NCBI RefSeq assembly: GCF_022014495.1
Contig: NZ_JAKLSQ010000034.1
Location: 51,747 to 115,746, forward strand
Length of the DNA stretch: 64,000 bases
Source: Sandaracinobacteroides sayramensis
GTDB taxonomy: Bacteria; Pseudomonadota; Alphaproteobacteria; Sphingomonadales; Sphingomonadaceae
Direction of reading: 5' to 3'
Below the pieces are notes generated by a model. The model made no database searches. It was not told the origin of the DNA and saw only the letters and a list, made by a program, of their open reading frames with translations. The position numbers and the translations under genes are program-made. The first letter of the stretch is position 1; each line of letters starts with the position of its first letter. This document shows, piece by piece, positions 44,383 to 54,009 of this stretch.

Positions 44383-44730
44383 ATGTTTTCTTCACCTGCC
44401 TATGCCCAGGCCGCCGGCGGCGCGCCGGGCGGAACCGAGGCCTTTCTGATCCAGATCGTGCCGCTGATCCTGCTGTTCGTGATCTTCTGGTTCCTGATCA
44501 TCCGCCCGCAGCAGCAGAAGCTGAAATCGCACCGCGCCATGGTGGACGCGGTGAAGAAGGGTGACGATGTGGTCACCGGCGGCGGCCTCGTCGGCAAGGT
44601 GACGAAGGTGACCGACGGCGAAGTCGAGGTGGAGCTGGCGCCCAATGTGAAGGTGCGCGCCGTCAAGGGGACGCTGAGCGCCGTCACCCCGCGCGGGACG
44701 CCCGCCGCCGCCAACGACGCAAAGGCCTGA
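44383..44730 (+). CDS. yajC: Preprotein translocase subunit YajC
   Basis: Small single-helix inner-membrane accessory of SecDF. The 115-residue protein has the membrane helix LIQIVPLILLFVIFWFLIIRPQQQKLK and the cytosolic domain with VVTGGGLVGKVTKV. It is the first gene of yajC-secD-secF; the gap to secD is 8 bp. Confidence 0.96.
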   Translation: MFSSPAYAQAAGGAPGGTEAFLIQIVPLILLFVIFWFLIIRPQQQKLKSHRAMVDAVKKGDDVVTGGGLVGKVTKVTDGEVEVELAPNVKVRAVKGTLSAVTPRGTPAAANDAKA

Positions 44731-44738
44731 GCCCTTTT

Positions 44739-46331
44739 ATGCTGGATTTCCCGCCCTGGAAGATATGGGCCATTGCGCTGACGGTGCTGGCCGGAATCGT
44801 CTTCAGCGCTCCGAACTTCCTCAGCGAGCAGCAGGCGGCCTCGCTTCCCGGCTGGGTGCCTTCGAAGCAGCTTAACCTCGGCCTCGACCTGAGGGGCGGG
44901 AGCCATATCCTGCTGGAAGCCGACGCGGCCGATGTGCGCAAGGCGCGCATCGAGACGCTGGAGGAAATCGTCCGCACCGAGCTTCGGCAGGCGGACGGCG
45001 GCCCCATCCCCTTCCTCGACCTGTCGACGCGGGGCGGGGAGATCAGCTTCACGCTGCGCAACCCCGGCGACATCGACCGGGCGGTGGAAACCATGCGCGG
45101 CGTCTCGCGGCCCGTGGGGCAGTTGTCCGCGCAGCGCGACCTCGACGTTTCGGTGATGGACGGCAACCGCGTGGTGGTGCGGCCGACCGAAGCGGGAATC
45201 GCCGCCGAGGTGGACGCGGCCATGGGGCAGGCGGTGGAAGTGATCCGCCGCCGGATCGACGAGATGGGCACGCGCGAGCCGACCATCGTGCGCCAGGGCG
45301 CCACGCGGATCGTGGTGCAGGTGCCAGGCCTGCAGAACCCGGACGCGCTGAAGGCGCTTCTGGGCAAGACCGCGAAGCTGGAGTTCCGCCTGGTCGACAC
45401 CGAGGCGGACCCGCAGCAGGCGGCCGCCGGCCGCGCCCCTCCGGGCAGCCAGATCCTGCCCAACGCCGATGGCGGCGTGCTGGTGGTGAAGCGCCGGGCG
45501 CTGATCACCGGCGACCAGCTGATCGACAGCCAGCCGACCTTCCAGGACGGCATGGCGGTGGTCTCCTTCCGCTTCGATTCCGTCGGCGGCAAGCGCTTCG
45601 CGCGCGCCACGCAGGAGAATGTCGGCAAGCCTTTCGCCATCGTGCTCGACGGGCAGGTGATTTCCGCGCCGCGGATCAACGAGCCGATCCTAGGCGGCTC
45701 GGGCATTATCAGCGGCAATTTCACCACCGCCAGCGCCAATGAGCTGGCGATCCTGCTGCGCTCGGGCAAGCTGCCGGTCGCCATGAAGGTGATCGAGGAG
45801 CGGACCGTCGGGCCCGACCTGGGCGCCGACTCGATTCGCGCCGGCGCCATCGCCTCGGTGCTGGCGACGGTGCTGGTCGCCATCTTCATGGTGATGACCT
45901 ATGGCCGCTTCGGTCTCTACTCGGTCGTCGCGCTGGTGCTGAACGCCGTGCTGATCTTCGGCTTCATGTCGATGATCGGCGCCACGCTCACCTTGCCTGG
46001 AATCGCCGGCTTCGTGCTGACGATCGGGGCGGCGGTCGACGCCAACGTCCTTATCAACGAGCGGATCCGCGAGGAGTTGCGAAAAGGCCGCCCCATCATT
46101 CCGGCGGTCGAGACGGGCTATACCGAAGCCTCGCGCACCATCTTCGACGCCAATGTCACCAATGTGATCGCCGCCGCCATCATGTTCTGGCTCGGCTCCG
46201 GCCCGATCAAGGGCTTCGCCATCGTGCTGATGATCGGCATCGTCACCTCGGTGTTCACCGCCGTCACCGTCACCCGTCTGCTTGTCTCGCTGTGGCTGCG
46301 CCGGCAGCGCCCGCAGACGCTCGTGCTTTGA
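44739..46331 (+). CDS. secD: Protein-export membrane protein SecD
   Basis: Proton-driven accessory of Sec translocation, 530 residues. It has TM1 at the N-terminus, LNLGLDLRGGSHILLE, the periplasmic P1 domain, then the five-helix bundle starting LGADSIRAGAIASVLATVLVA with the GFVLTIGAAVDANVLINERIREELR signature (conserved Asp and Arg). The length is shorter than E. coli SecD (615) but usual for alphaproteobacteria. Confidence 0.97.
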   Translation: MLDFPPWKIWAIALTVLAGIVFSAPNFLSEQQAASLPGWVPSKQLNLGLDLRGGSHILLEADAADVRKARIETLEEIVRTELRQADGGPIPFLDLSTRGGEISFTLRNPGDIDRAVETMRGVSRPVGQLSAQRDLDVSVMDGNRVVVRPTEAGIAAEVDAAMGQAVEVIRRRIDEMGTREPTIVRQGATRIVVQVPGLQNPDALKALLGKTAKLEFRLVDTEADPQQAAAGRAPPGSQILPNADGGVLVVKRRALITGDQLIDSQPTFQDGMAVVSFRFDSVGGKRFARATQENVGKPFAIVLDGQVISAPRINEPILGGSGIISGNFTTASANELAILLRSGKLPVAMKVIEERTVGPDLGADSIRAGAIASVLATVLVAIFMVMTYGRFGLYSVVALVLNAVLIFGFMSMIGATLTLPGIAGFVLTIGAAVDANVLINERIREELRKGRPIIPAVETGYTEASRTIFDANVTNVIAAAIMFWLGSGPIKGFAIVLMIGIVTSVFTAVTVTRLLVSLWLRRQRPQTLVL

Positions 46332-46341
46332 GGAACCTCCC

Positions 46342-47316
46342 ATGCGATTGCTGAAACTGGTTCCCGACAACACCAACTTCCCCTTCCTCAGGTGGCGCAA
46401 CACCGCCGTCTGGCTTTCGGTTCTGCTGATCCTCGCCTCGATCGCCCTGGTGGCGATTCGCGGGCTGAACTTCGGTGTCGATTTCGCCGGCGGGCTGATG
46501 ATGGAAGTTCGGTTCGAGCAGCCGGTGGAGCTGGACGAACTGCGCCAGACGGTGAATTCCGCCGACGCGGGCGAGGGCAGCCTGCAGGCCTTCGGCGACC
46601 CGCGCACGGTTTCCGTGCGGCTGCCGCTGCCCGAAGGCGACGATGCCGCCGTGCAGAAGGTGGTGGCGCAGGTGCAGGACACCATCCGCAAGGGCCATCC
46701 GGACGCGGAATTCCGCCGCGTCGAGACCGTCTCCGGCAAGGTTTCGGGCGAGCTGGTGCGCGACGGGGCGATCGCCATGGTGCTGGCGATGGTCGGCATC
46801 TCCATCTACATCTGGTTCCGCTTCGAATGGCAGTTCGGGGTCGGCGCGCTGTTCGCGCTGGTGCACGACGTGGCGCTGACTCTGGGCTTCTTCGCGCTGA
46901 CGCAGCTGGAGTTCGACCTGAACATCGTCGCCGCCGTGCTGACGATCATCGGCTATTCGCTGAACGACACCATCGTCATCTACGACCGAATACGCGAGAA
47001 TCTGCGAAAATACCGCAAGATGGAAATCGCCGACATATTGAACCTGTCGATCAACGAGACGCTGTCGCGCACCATCGTCACCTCGGTCTCGATGATGATC
47101 GCGCTGGGCACGCTGGTGGTGCTGGGCGGCTCGGTGCTGTTCGGCTTCTCGGTGGCGATGCTGCTGGGGATCGTGATCGGCACCTATTCCTCCATCTTCG
47201 TGGCGGCGCCGCTGCTGATGTGGATGGGCGTGGGGCCGCACAGCTTCATCCCCAACGACCAGGGGCCGGAAGCGCGGCTGAAGGCCAAGGCGGACGCCCA
47301 GCGCGGGCAGGTCTGA
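46342..47316 (+). CDS. secF: Protein-export membrane protein SecF
   Basis: Partner of SecD, 324 residues, with RGLNFGVDFAGGLMMEVRF and the TM4-5 signature GYSLNDTIVIYDRIRENLRKY. ATG 46342, ten bases after the secD stop with GAGGAACC before it, was chosen over an earlier in-frame start that lies inside secD. Confidence 0.97.
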   Translation: MRLLKLVPDNTNFPFLRWRNTAVWLSVLLILASIALVAIRGLNFGVDFAGGLMMEVRFEQPVELDELRQTVNSADAGEGSLQAFGDPRTVSVRLPLPEGDDAAVQKVVAQVQDTIRKGHPDAEFRRVETVSGKVSGELVRDGAIAMVLAMVGISIYIWFRFEWQFGVGALFALVHDVALTLGFFALTQLEFDLNIVAAVLTIIGYSLNDTIVIYDRIRENLRKYRKMEIADILNLSINETLSRTIVTSVSMMIALGTLVVLGGSVLFGFSVAMLLGIVIGTYSSIFVAAPLLMWMGVGPHSFIPNDQGPEARLKAKADAQRGQV

Positions 47317-47323
47317 GCCGCGG

Positions 47324-47677
47324 ATGAGCGGCGTCCGCCTGGAACCGGGCGCCAGCCGCATCGCGGGCCGGGCCGCCGGCGGCTGGGTGGTGGGCAACCG
47401 CCTCTACCAGCCGGCGCTCTGGGTGACGGCGGGGCTGGCGGGCTCCCTGCCGGGCCTGACCTTCCCCGATCTGGACGCCGGACGGCTGCCCGATCCGGGC
47501 GCCATCGAACTGCTGCTGCTGGGAACCGGGGAACGGCTGCTGCAGCCCGCACGCGCTTTCGTGGAAGGCGCGCGCCTGCGGGGCTGGCGGGTGGAGGCGA
47601 TGGACAGCGCCGCAGCCGCGCGGACCTTCAACGTGCTGGTGGCGGAAGAGCGGCTGGTGGGGGCGCTGATCCTGTAG
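47324..47677 (+). CDS. Mth938-like (DUF498/NDUFAF3-related) protein
   Basis: A 117-residue protein of the Mth938 fold: GWVVGNRLYQPALWVT, PGAIELLLLGTGERLLQP and the C-terminal TFNVLVAEERLVGALIL. It lies 7 bp after secF. The mitochondrial relative NDUFAF3 is a complex I assembly factor, and the secDF neighbourhood of the bacterial gene is well conserved in alphaproteobacteria. A role in membrane protein assembly is inferred. Confidence 0.9.
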   Translation: MSGVRLEPGASRIAGRAAGGWVVGNRLYQPALWVTAGLAGSLPGLTFPDLDAGRLPDPGAIELLLLGTGERLLQPARAFVEGARLRGWRVEAMDSAAAARTFNVLVAEERLVGALIL

Positions 47678-47764
47678 CGCGCCCGATTCCGGCGCCAGTC
47701 CGATATTGCCTGTTCGTAATATTGCTACTACGCCGTGTTGGTTCGCTGCGCGACAGGGAGGCAC

Positions 47765-49309
47765 ATGGAAGGCTTGCTGGAACCGTCAATATTGGCGGGT
47801 CTGTTCACCCTCATCATCCTGGAGGTGGTGCTGGGGATCGACAATCTCGTGTTCATCGCCATCCTGGCGGACAAGCTTCCACCGCATCAGCGCGACCGGG
47901 CACGGATCCTGGGCCTTTCGCTGGCGCTCATCATGCGGCTGGGGCTCTTGGCCTCCATCGCCTGGATTATCGGGCTGACGGCGCCGGTGTTCGAGCTGGG
48001 CGGGCAGAGTTTCTCCTGGCGCGACATCATTCTGATCGGCGGCGGCTTCTTCCTGCTGCTGAAGGCCACGAAGGAAATGCACGAGCGGCTGGAGGGCGAC
48101 GTCCATCATGGCGGCGGGGATGGGGTGGCCCATGCCAGCTTCGGGATCGTGATCGCCCAGATCATCGCGCTGGACGCGGTCTTCTCGCTCGACAGCATCA
48201 TCACCGCCGTCGGCATGGTGGACGAGCTCTGGGTGATGATGGCGGCCGTCGTCATCTCCATGTCGATCATGATCGTCGCCTCCAAGCCGCTGACGGCCTT
48301 CGTCGGGCGGCACCCCACCGTCATCATCCTCTGCCTGTCGTTCCTGCTGCTGATCGGCGCCAGTCTGATCGCCGAGGGCTTCGGCTTCAAATTCCCCAAA
48401 GGCTATCTCTACGCCGCCATGGGCTTCTCGATCGCCATCGAGACCTTCAACCAGCTGGCGCTGCGCAACCGCCGGAAGGCGCTGTCGCGCGGGCCGATGC
48501 GCCAGCGCGCCGCGGACAGCATCTACCGCCTGCTGTCGCCGGCCAATCGCGATCCGGGTTCGCCCGTGGAAGCGGATCTGGCCGGCGAATCGGCCGAGCC
48601 CACCTTCCAGCGGAGCGAGCAGGACATGATCCGGGGGGTGATCGAACTGGCGGACCGGCCGGTGCGCGCCATCATGACGGCGCGCGCCGATCTCTTCTGG
48701 CTGGACCTCGACGACCCGCGCGAGCAACTGGTGGAACGCCTGCTGGAAACCGGCCGCACGCGGGCGCTGCTGGCGCGCGGCGGGCTGGACCGGGTGGAAG
48801 GGGTGGTGGAAACCCGCGCCGCGCTGCAGCTTCTGATGAAGGGCGGCGCCGACCTCGCCGGTATCGCCACCCGGCCGCTGATCGTGCCCGACAGCATCAC
48901 CGCCCTGAGGCTGACCGACGTGATGCGCGAGACCGGCGAGCGCTTCGCCATCGTCATCGACCAGGACGGCAACATCGACGGCGTCGTCACTTCCACCGAC
49001 GTCTTCGCGGCCATCGCCGGCGATCTGGCGGAGGACGAGGATGAAGACGCGCTGGAACGGATCGACGCCCACAGCGTCGACGCGCCGGCGCATATCGGGC
49101 TGGACGAGCTGGCGGAGGAGCTGGGCCGCCCGCTGTCGGGAGACGGCCGCTATACCTCGCTGGCCGGCTATCTGCTGTTCGAATGGGGCCGCCTGCCAGC
49201 CGTGGGGGAAAGAATCGAGCGCGGCGGCCTGACCTTCGAGATATTGTCCGCCAGCGCCAGCCGGCTGGAGCGGGTGCGAATCCGCAGCGCCGAGCCGCTG
49301 CCGGTCTGA
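47765..49309 (+). CDS. TerC-family membrane protein with CBS pair and CorC-type domain
   Basis: A 514-residue fusion. Residues 1-250 are a TerC/YoaE membrane domain with [17 protein letters not shown] and [11 protein letters not shown], which carry the conserved Asp residues in membrane segments; residues about 300-430 are two CBS motifs; and the last 85 or so form a CorC/HlyC transporter-associated domain. TerC-related proteins are linked to metal export during translocation, and the CBS part probably senses nucleotides. ATG 47765 follows GGGAGG closely. Confidence 0.9.
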   Translation: MEGLLEPSILAGLFTLIILEVVLGIDNLVFIAILADKLPPHQRDRARILGLSLALIMRLGLLASIAWIIGLTAPVFELGGQSFSWRDIILIGGGFFLLLKATKEMHERLEGDVHHGGGDGVAHASFGIVIAQIIALDAVFSLDSIITAVGMVDELWVMMAAVVISMSIMIVASKPLTAFVGRHPTVIILCLSFLLLIGASLIAEGFGFKFPKGYLYAAMGFSIAIETFNQLALRNRRKALSRGPMRQRAADSIYRLLSPANRDPGSPVEADLAGESAEPTFQRSEQDMIRGVIELADRPVRAIMTARADLFWLDLDDPREQLVERLLETGRTRALLARGGLDRVEGVVETRAALQLLMKGGADLAGIATRPLIVPDSITALRLTDVMRETGERFAIVIDQDGNIDGVVTSTDVFAAIAGDLAEDEDEDALERIDAHSVDAPAHIGLDELAEELGRPLSGDGRYTSLAGYLLFEWGRLPAVGERIERGGLTFEILSASASRLERVRIRSAEPLPV

Positions 49310-49339
49310 TCTTTCCCCGCTTGACCCTTCACGGCTCGG

Positions 49340-50308
49340 TCAGGCCGCGAAGGGGGCGCTCTGCTCCAGCAGCCGGGCGCGGGCGGCTGCATATTCCCGC
49401 TTCAGCCGGGCGACCAGTTCGGCGGCCGGCAGCACTTCCTTCACGGCCCCGATGCCCTGGCCCGAGCCCCAGATGTCGCGCCAGGCCTTGGCGTCGGTGT
49501 TGCCGCCGGAACCGAAGTTCATCGTTTTATAGTCGCCCTTGGGCAGATTGTCGGGGTCGAGGCCGGCCGCGACGATCGAGGGGCGCAGATAATTGCCGGA
49601 GACGCCGGTGAAGAGGTCGGAATAGACGATATCGGACGCGGTGCCGTCGACGATCGCCTGCTTGTAATGCGCGTCGGCCCGGGCTTCCTCGGTGGCGATG
49701 AAGGCCGAGCCCATATAGCCGAAGTCGGCACCGGCCGCCTCGGCCGCCAGAATGGCGGCCCCGGTGCCGATGGCGCCCGAAAGCACCAGCGGCCCGTCGA
49801 ACCACTCGCGGATTTCCGAGACCAGCGCGAAGGGCGACAGCGTGCCGGCGTGGCCGCCGGCGCCGGCGGCGACGGCGATGATGCCGTCGGCGCCCTTTTC
49901 GATCGCCTTCTTCGCGAAGCGGTTGTTGATCACATCGTGGAGGACGATGCCACCATAGCTGTGGACGGCGGCGTTCACATCCTCGCGCGCGCCGAGCGAG
50001 GTGATGACGACCGGCACCTTGTATTTCACCACCAGTTCCAGGTCGGCCATCAGCCGGTCCGTCGACTTGTGGACGATGAGGTTGGCGGCATAGGGCGCAT
50101 CCGCCTCGGTCAGTTCGGTGGAGAGGCGCTGCAGCCATTCCTCCAGTTGCGGCAGCGGCCGGGCGTTCAGGCTGGGAAAGCTGCCGACCACCCCGGCGCG
50201 GCATTGGGCGATCACCAGGTCCGGATTGGAAATGATGAACAGCGGCGAGCCGATGAGCGGCAGCTTCAGGCGCGACTTCAGCTTCGCGGTGATCGGATGC
50301 ATTCCCAT
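49340..50308 (-). CDS. Nitronate monooxygenase (2-nitropropane dioxygenase family)
   Basis: FMN-binding TIM barrel of 322 residues with PLIGSPLFIISNPDLVIAQC, AGVVGSFPSLNARP, ADGIIAVAAGAGGHAGTLSP (the His proposed as catalytic base), and VLSGAIGTGAAILAAEAAGADFGYMGS. Members oxidise nitronates such as propionate-3-nitronate or reduce enoyl substrates. The start codon overlaps the stop of the upstream FAD-reductase gene by one base, so both are in one operon with an isoaspartyl peptidase. Confidence 0.88.
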   Translation of the reverse strand: MGMHPITAKLKSRLKLPLIGSPLFIISNPDLVIAQCRAGVVGSFPSLNARPLPQLEEWLQRLSTELTEADAPYAANLIVHKSTDRLMADLELVVKYKVPVVITSLGAREDVNAAVHSYGGIVLHDVINNRFAKKAIEKGADGIIAVAAGAGGHAGTLSPFALVSEIREWFDGPLVLSGAIGTGAAILAAEAAGADFGYMGSAFIATEEARADAHYKQAIVDGTASDIVYSDLFTGVSGNYLRPSIVAAGLDPDNLPKGDYKTMNFGSGGNTDAKAWRDIWGSGQGIGAVKEVLPAAELVARLKREYAAARARLLEQSAPFAA

Positions 50309-51519
50309 TATCCTTCCATCTGCTTCAGCGGCACGGCGCCGTCGGCGAGAAGCGTCGGCGCGATGCGCGCGCCGCGCTCCACCAGCGCCTTGCCCTGAAC
50401 ATAGTCCCGGGGGGCGTTGATGCAGTCGAGCGCTATCACCGCGCCACCCCTCAGATAGACGAGGGACCAGCTTCCCGTTGCCGGATCGCCGCGCACCACG
50501 GTCTCGTCATGGCCGGCGGAGAGGCCCACCGTCTGCAGCTTCAGATCATATTGGTTCGACCAGAACCAGGGGCAGGCCTCGTAAGGCTTCGCCGTGTCGC
50601 CGTGCACGATATGGGCGGCGGCGGCCTTCGCCATGTCCACCGCATTCTGCACCGATTCCAGCCGGATGAGGGCGTTGCCGGCGTAGCGGTTGCGGTGCGT
50701 GGCGCAGTCGCCCACGGCGTAGATGCCCGGCAGGCCGGTGCGGCCGTGGCCGTCCACTTCCAGCGCGTCCAGCCCGAGCGGGGCGATGGAGGGGATGAGG
50801 CCGATTCCGACGATGGCGAGATCGGCCGGCAGTTCGCGCCCGTCCGTCAGGCGCACGCCGGTGATTCGGGTTTCGCCCAGCAGGCAGTCCACCTGCGCGT
50901 CCAGCAGGATTTCCACGCCATGGGCTTCGTGCGCGGCCAGATAATAGTCGGAGACCGGCGCTGCGGCCACCCGCGCCAGCAGGCGTGGCTGTGCTTCCAC
51001 CAGCGTCACCGACTTGCCCTGCTTGCGCAGCACGGCGGCCGCTTCCAGCCCGACATAGCCGCCGCCGATCACCACCACGCGGTTGGCGACATGCAGGTCG
51101 GCGCGGAGATTGTCGTCGTCCTGGCGGGTGCGGATCACATGCACGCCGCCAAGTTCGGCGCCGCCGCAGGAAAGCCGCCGGGCATGGCCGCCGGCCGCCC
51201 AGACCAGCTTGTCGAAGCGGAAGCGGCGGCCGTCCTCGGCGGTGGCGACGCCGTCCTTCACTTCGGTGATGCGGGTGTGGGTCAGGATGTCCACCTGCCG
51301 TTCGGCCCAGAAGGCCGGCGGGCGCAGCAGCAGCCGCTCGGGCGGGCGCTCGCCGGAGAGATATTCCTTGGAGAGCGGCGGCCGTTCATAGGGAAGGTCG
51401 GCTTCTTCGCCGACGATGGTGATCCGCCCTTCGAACCCTTCCTGCCGAAGCGAGATGGCGGTTTGCGCCCCGGCCTGGCCGGCGCCGACGATCAGGATGT
51501 CCGTTTCGATTTCAGTCAT
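50308..51519 (-). CDS. FAD-dependent ferredoxin/rubredoxin-reductase-type oxidoreductase
   Basis: A 403-residue two-dinucleotide-fold flavoprotein: FAD motif ILIVGAGQAGAQTAISLRQEG, NAD motif VVVIGGGYVGLEAAAVLRKQGK, and GIYAVGDCATHRNRY near the FAD ribityl site. It resembles reductases that feed ferredoxins of P450 or dioxygenase systems (ThcD/rhodocoxin reductase type), but no ferredoxin, P450 or oxygenase gene is in the neighbourhood. It is coupled by ATGA to the upstream peptidase gene. Confidence 0.9.
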   Translation of the reverse strand: MTEIETDILIVGAGQAGAQTAISLRQEGFEGRITIVGEEADLPYERPPLSKEYLSGERPPERLLLRPPAFWAERQVDILTHTRITEVKDGVATAEDGRRFRFDKLVWAAGGHARRLSCGGAELGGVHVIRTRQDDDNLRADLHVANRVVVIGGGYVGLEAAAVLRKQGKSVTLVEAQPRLLARVAAAPVSDYYLAAHEAHGVEILLDAQVDCLLGETRITGVRLTDGRELPADLAIVGIGLIPSIAPLGLDALEVDGHGRTGLPGIYAVGDCATHRNRYAGNALIRLESVQNAVDMAKAAAAHIVHGDTAKPYEACPWFWSNQYDLKLQTVGLSAGHDETVVRGDPATGSWSLVYLRGGAVIALDCINAPRDYVQGKALVERGARIAPTLLADGAVPLKQMEG

Positions 51520-52517
51520 TCGTCACCATAGACCTTGATTTCATGCAGCCCCGAGCCGCTGGCGCGACCCCGGTACATGCCCGCGGAGTTGAAGGCAAAA
51601 AGCGGCTCGCCTTTCGGGGGCAGCAGGATCACGCCGCCGTCTCCGCCCATAGCCTTCACCTCGGCCAGAACCTCGTCGGCGGCCTGCTGCAGGGGCTGGC
51701 CGCCGAAGCGGCTGCGGTCGCAAATCTGCGAGGCGACGCGGGCGCGGATGAACATCTCGCCGCTGCCGGTCGCCGAAAGCGCGAGGCAGCGGTTGTCGGC
51801 GAGCGTGCCGGCGCCGATCACCGGCGCGTCGCCGACGCGGCCGGGGCTCTTGCCGGTGAGCCCGCCGGTGGAGGTGCCGGCGGCCAGATTGCCGTTCACG
51901 TCCCGGGCGACAGCCCCCACCGTGCCCATCCGCAGTTCGGCGGGCAGGGAAAGGGAAGCGCCCTGGTTCCGCTGGCGCAAGTCCTGCAATTGCTTCAGCC
52001 GGCGCTCGGTCACGAAATGGCTGTTGGGCACCTGAGTCAACTGGTGGGTGCGGGCATAGGCGTCCGTCGCCGGGCCGGCGAGGAAGACATGCGGCCCCTT
52101 GTCCATCAGCGTGCGGGCAAGGGCGATCGGGCTGAGCGTGGTGGTGACGCCGGTGACGGCGCCTGCGCCCTGGCTGGCGCCATCCATGATGGCGGCATCC
52201 AGTTCCACCGTCCCCGCCGAGGTGAGGACCGCGCCGATGCCGGCGTTGAACCAGGGCGAGGTTTCGAGGCGGCTGACGGCCGCCACCACCGCGTCGGTGG
52301 ACGAGCCGCCGGATTTCAGGATCTGCGCGCCCGCGTCCAGCGCTTCGGCCAGCGCCGCGCGAATGGCCTTGTCATCCTCGGCGGAAATCCCCGTGCGGGA
52401 AATGACGCCGGCGCCGCCGTGGATGGCGATCGCCCACTCCGCGCCCATGGGACCGGCGGCGAAAGAGGGGGAGGCGGCCGCGAGTGCCGCGGCGACGAAC
52501 AAGGCCCTGCTGTGCAT
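51516..52517 (-). CDS. Exported isoaspartyl peptidase / L-asparaginase (Ntn hydrolase)
   Basis: A 333-residue N-terminal nucleophile hydrolase with a signal peptide (MHSRALFVAAALAAASPSFAA), so it is probably periplasmic. AIAIHGGAGVI and NAGIGAVLT are typical; autocleavage before Thr199 in MGTVGAVARD frees the nucleophile, and GTSTGGLTGKSPGRVGDAP binds substrate. It removes isoaspartyl or asparagine residues from peptides. ATG 52517 was preferred to longer frames because it gives the signal peptide. It is first in an operon with a flavin reductase and nitronate monooxygenase. Confidence 0.9.
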   Translation of the reverse strand: MHSRALFVAAALAAASPSFAAGPMGAEWAIAIHGGAGVISRTGISAEDDKAIRAALAEALDAGAQILKSGGSSTDAVVAAVSRLETSPWFNAGIGAVLTSAGTVELDAAIMDGASQGAGAVTGVTTTLSPIALARTLMDKGPHVFLAGPATDAYARTHQLTQVPNSHFVTERRLKQLQDLRQRNQGASLSLPAELRMGTVGAVARDVNGNLAAGTSTGGLTGKSPGRVGDAPVIGAGTLADNRCLALSATGSGEMFIRARVASQICDRSRFGGQPLQQAADEVLAEVKAMGGDGGVILLPPKGEPLFAFNSAGMYRGRASGSGLHEIKVYGDE

Positions 52518-52684
52518 CCCATGCCCATAGCGGGCCGGCAAGGGGACCGCAAAGAGCCGATCATTCGCCAAATTGCAGCTTTGTTCCAAGACAGTTTTCT
52601 TTCCAATCTGTTGCCGTGGCAAGATGATGGACAGAGGCTTTGCAATGAGGCAGTCTCCAGGTCTCCAACAGGGAAGGAAATTCC

Positions 52685-53746
52685 ATGGCCAATCTATTCG
52701 ACACGATTCTTTCCAGTCTTCCGGCCAACACAGGGGACGCATTGGGTGCCGCTTTCGGGGACAGCCCCGATGCCAGCTTCAAGGGGCTTTCGGCCATCCT
52801 TCCCCTGCTTCTCTCCAGCTTCGCGGGCAAGGCGGCTTCCGGCGGCGATCTCGGCGGGCTCCTGTCCAGCATCACCGGCGCGCTGTCGCAGGGCAATCCG
52901 CTCGACAATCCGGCCGCGCTTCTGAGCGGCGGCGCCCCCGCCACCGGTCTCGGGGCTCTGGCCTCGCAGCTGCTGGGGTCCAATCTCGGCCCGGTCTCCT
53001 CGACCGTGGCGCAACTGTTCGGCCTGAAGGGCAGCACGGTGAACTCGCTGCTGACGCTGGCCGGGCCGCTGCTGGCCGGCGGCATCGGCAAGGTTCTGGG
53101 CCCCACGCCGACGGTCGCCGGGGTGCGCAACCTGCTGCTTTCCGAAAAGGACAGCTACGCCGCCGCCTTGCCGCCGGAGCTGCGGCGCCTGATCGGCCCG
53201 GCGCCGGCCGCCGCCACCCCGCATGTGGTGGAAGAGGAAAAGGCCGGTTCCGGCTGGTGGAAATGGCTTCTGCTCGGCCTCGGCCTGCTTGGCCTCCTCT
53301 GGTGGCTTTTCGGCCGCGGCACCAAGGAAGAGGTGGTCACGCCTGAGCCGGTCGCCGTCGAGGCGGCGCCGATCGAACCGGTCGCGGCGCCGACGGGCGC
53401 AGGGGTGGTGACCGAGGACCGGGCCGGCCGTCCGGCGCTGGTCGTGTTCTTCGACGTCGGCAGGAGCGACGTGACGAACGATCTCGCCCCGGCTTCCTCC
53501 ACGGTGAAATCCTATGTGGACAGCCACCCGGATGCCCGCATCTCGGTTTCCGGCTTCAACGACCCGACCGGCGACGCCGCGGCCAATGAGGCGCTTTCCA
53601 AGAGCCGCGCCGAGCAGGTGAAGGCGGCGCTCGTCGCGGCCGGTTTCGCGGCGGATCGGATCGACCTCGATAAGCCGGCCGCCTCGACCGACACTTCGGA
53701 CAGCTATGCCGCTGCCCGTCGCGTGGAAGTGACCATCAAGGAATAA
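52685..53746 (+). CDS. DUF937 (YidB-like) / OmpA-domain fusion membrane protein
   Basis: A 353-residue protein: N-terminal DUF937 (about residues 1-140, MANLFDTILSSLPANTGDALG), Gly/Leu/Ser-rich; one membrane helix of Trp/Leu/Gly (WWKWLLLGLGLLGLLWWLF, about 190-208); a Pro/Val linker; and an OmpA C-terminal peptidoglycan-binding domain (about 250-350, FFDVGRSDVTND, RAEQVKAALVAAGFAADRI, RRVEVTIKE). The orientation implied is cytosolic DUF937 and periplasmic OmpA domain. There is no signal peptide. A strong terminator follows. Function unknown; wall anchoring of a cytosolic self-assembling domain is a guess. Confidence 0.85.
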   Translation: MANLFDTILSSLPANTGDALGAAFGDSPDASFKGLSAILPLLLSSFAGKAASGGDLGGLLSSITGALSQGNPLDNPAALLSGGAPATGLGALASQLLGSNLGPVSSTVAQLFGLKGSTVNSLLTLAGPLLAGGIGKVLGPTPTVAGVRNLLLSEKDSYAAALPPELRRLIGPAPAAATPHVVEEEKAGSGWWKWLLLGLGLLGLLWWLFGRGTKEEVVTPEPVAVEAAPIEPVAAPTGAGVVTEDRAGRPALVVFFDVGRSDVTNDLAPASSTVKSYVDSHPDARISVSGFNDPTGDAAANEALSKSRAEQVKAALVAAGFAADRIDLDKPAASTDTSDSYAAARRVEVTIKE

Positions 53747-53796
53747 CAGTCCCCGACCGGGTTCTGGAAACCAGGCCCTCGATCGGGCCGGAAGAG

Positions 53797-53832
53797 GGGC
53801 CGGGCACCATGGGTGCCCGGCCCTTTTCCTTT
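53797..53832 (+). terminator. Rho-independent terminator
   Basis: GGGCCGGGCACC (53797-53808) and GGTGCCCGGCCC (53812-53823) form a perfect 12-bp stem with a three-base loop, then TTTTCCTTT. Confidence 0.93.
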
Positions 53833-53920
53833 CACGCCTCTCCTCGAATTCCGCCGCCACGCCCGCGACCGCCGGCCGACAGGCGAGGGGTTCGGGCTTG
53901 CCTGCGTGGCGCCGATCGCC

Positions 53921-53947
53921 TACGCAATTCTGATAATGCGTCGCAAC
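53921..53947 (+). promoter_or_regulatory. Candidate Fur site before the first ECF sigma gene
   Basis: CGCAATTCTGATAATGCG (53923-53940) has CGCA/TGCG ends around an AT-rich core containing TGATAAT, followed by TCGCAAC. It resembles iron boxes seen before fecI-type genes, 70-90 bp upstream of the sigma factor start. The match is imperfect. Confidence 0.35.
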
Positions 53948-54009
53948 AAGCATCTGCTGCCGGATAGCTGTGGGTTGCTGCGGCGCATGCGCGCTGGGGA
54001 TGGCGGCCG

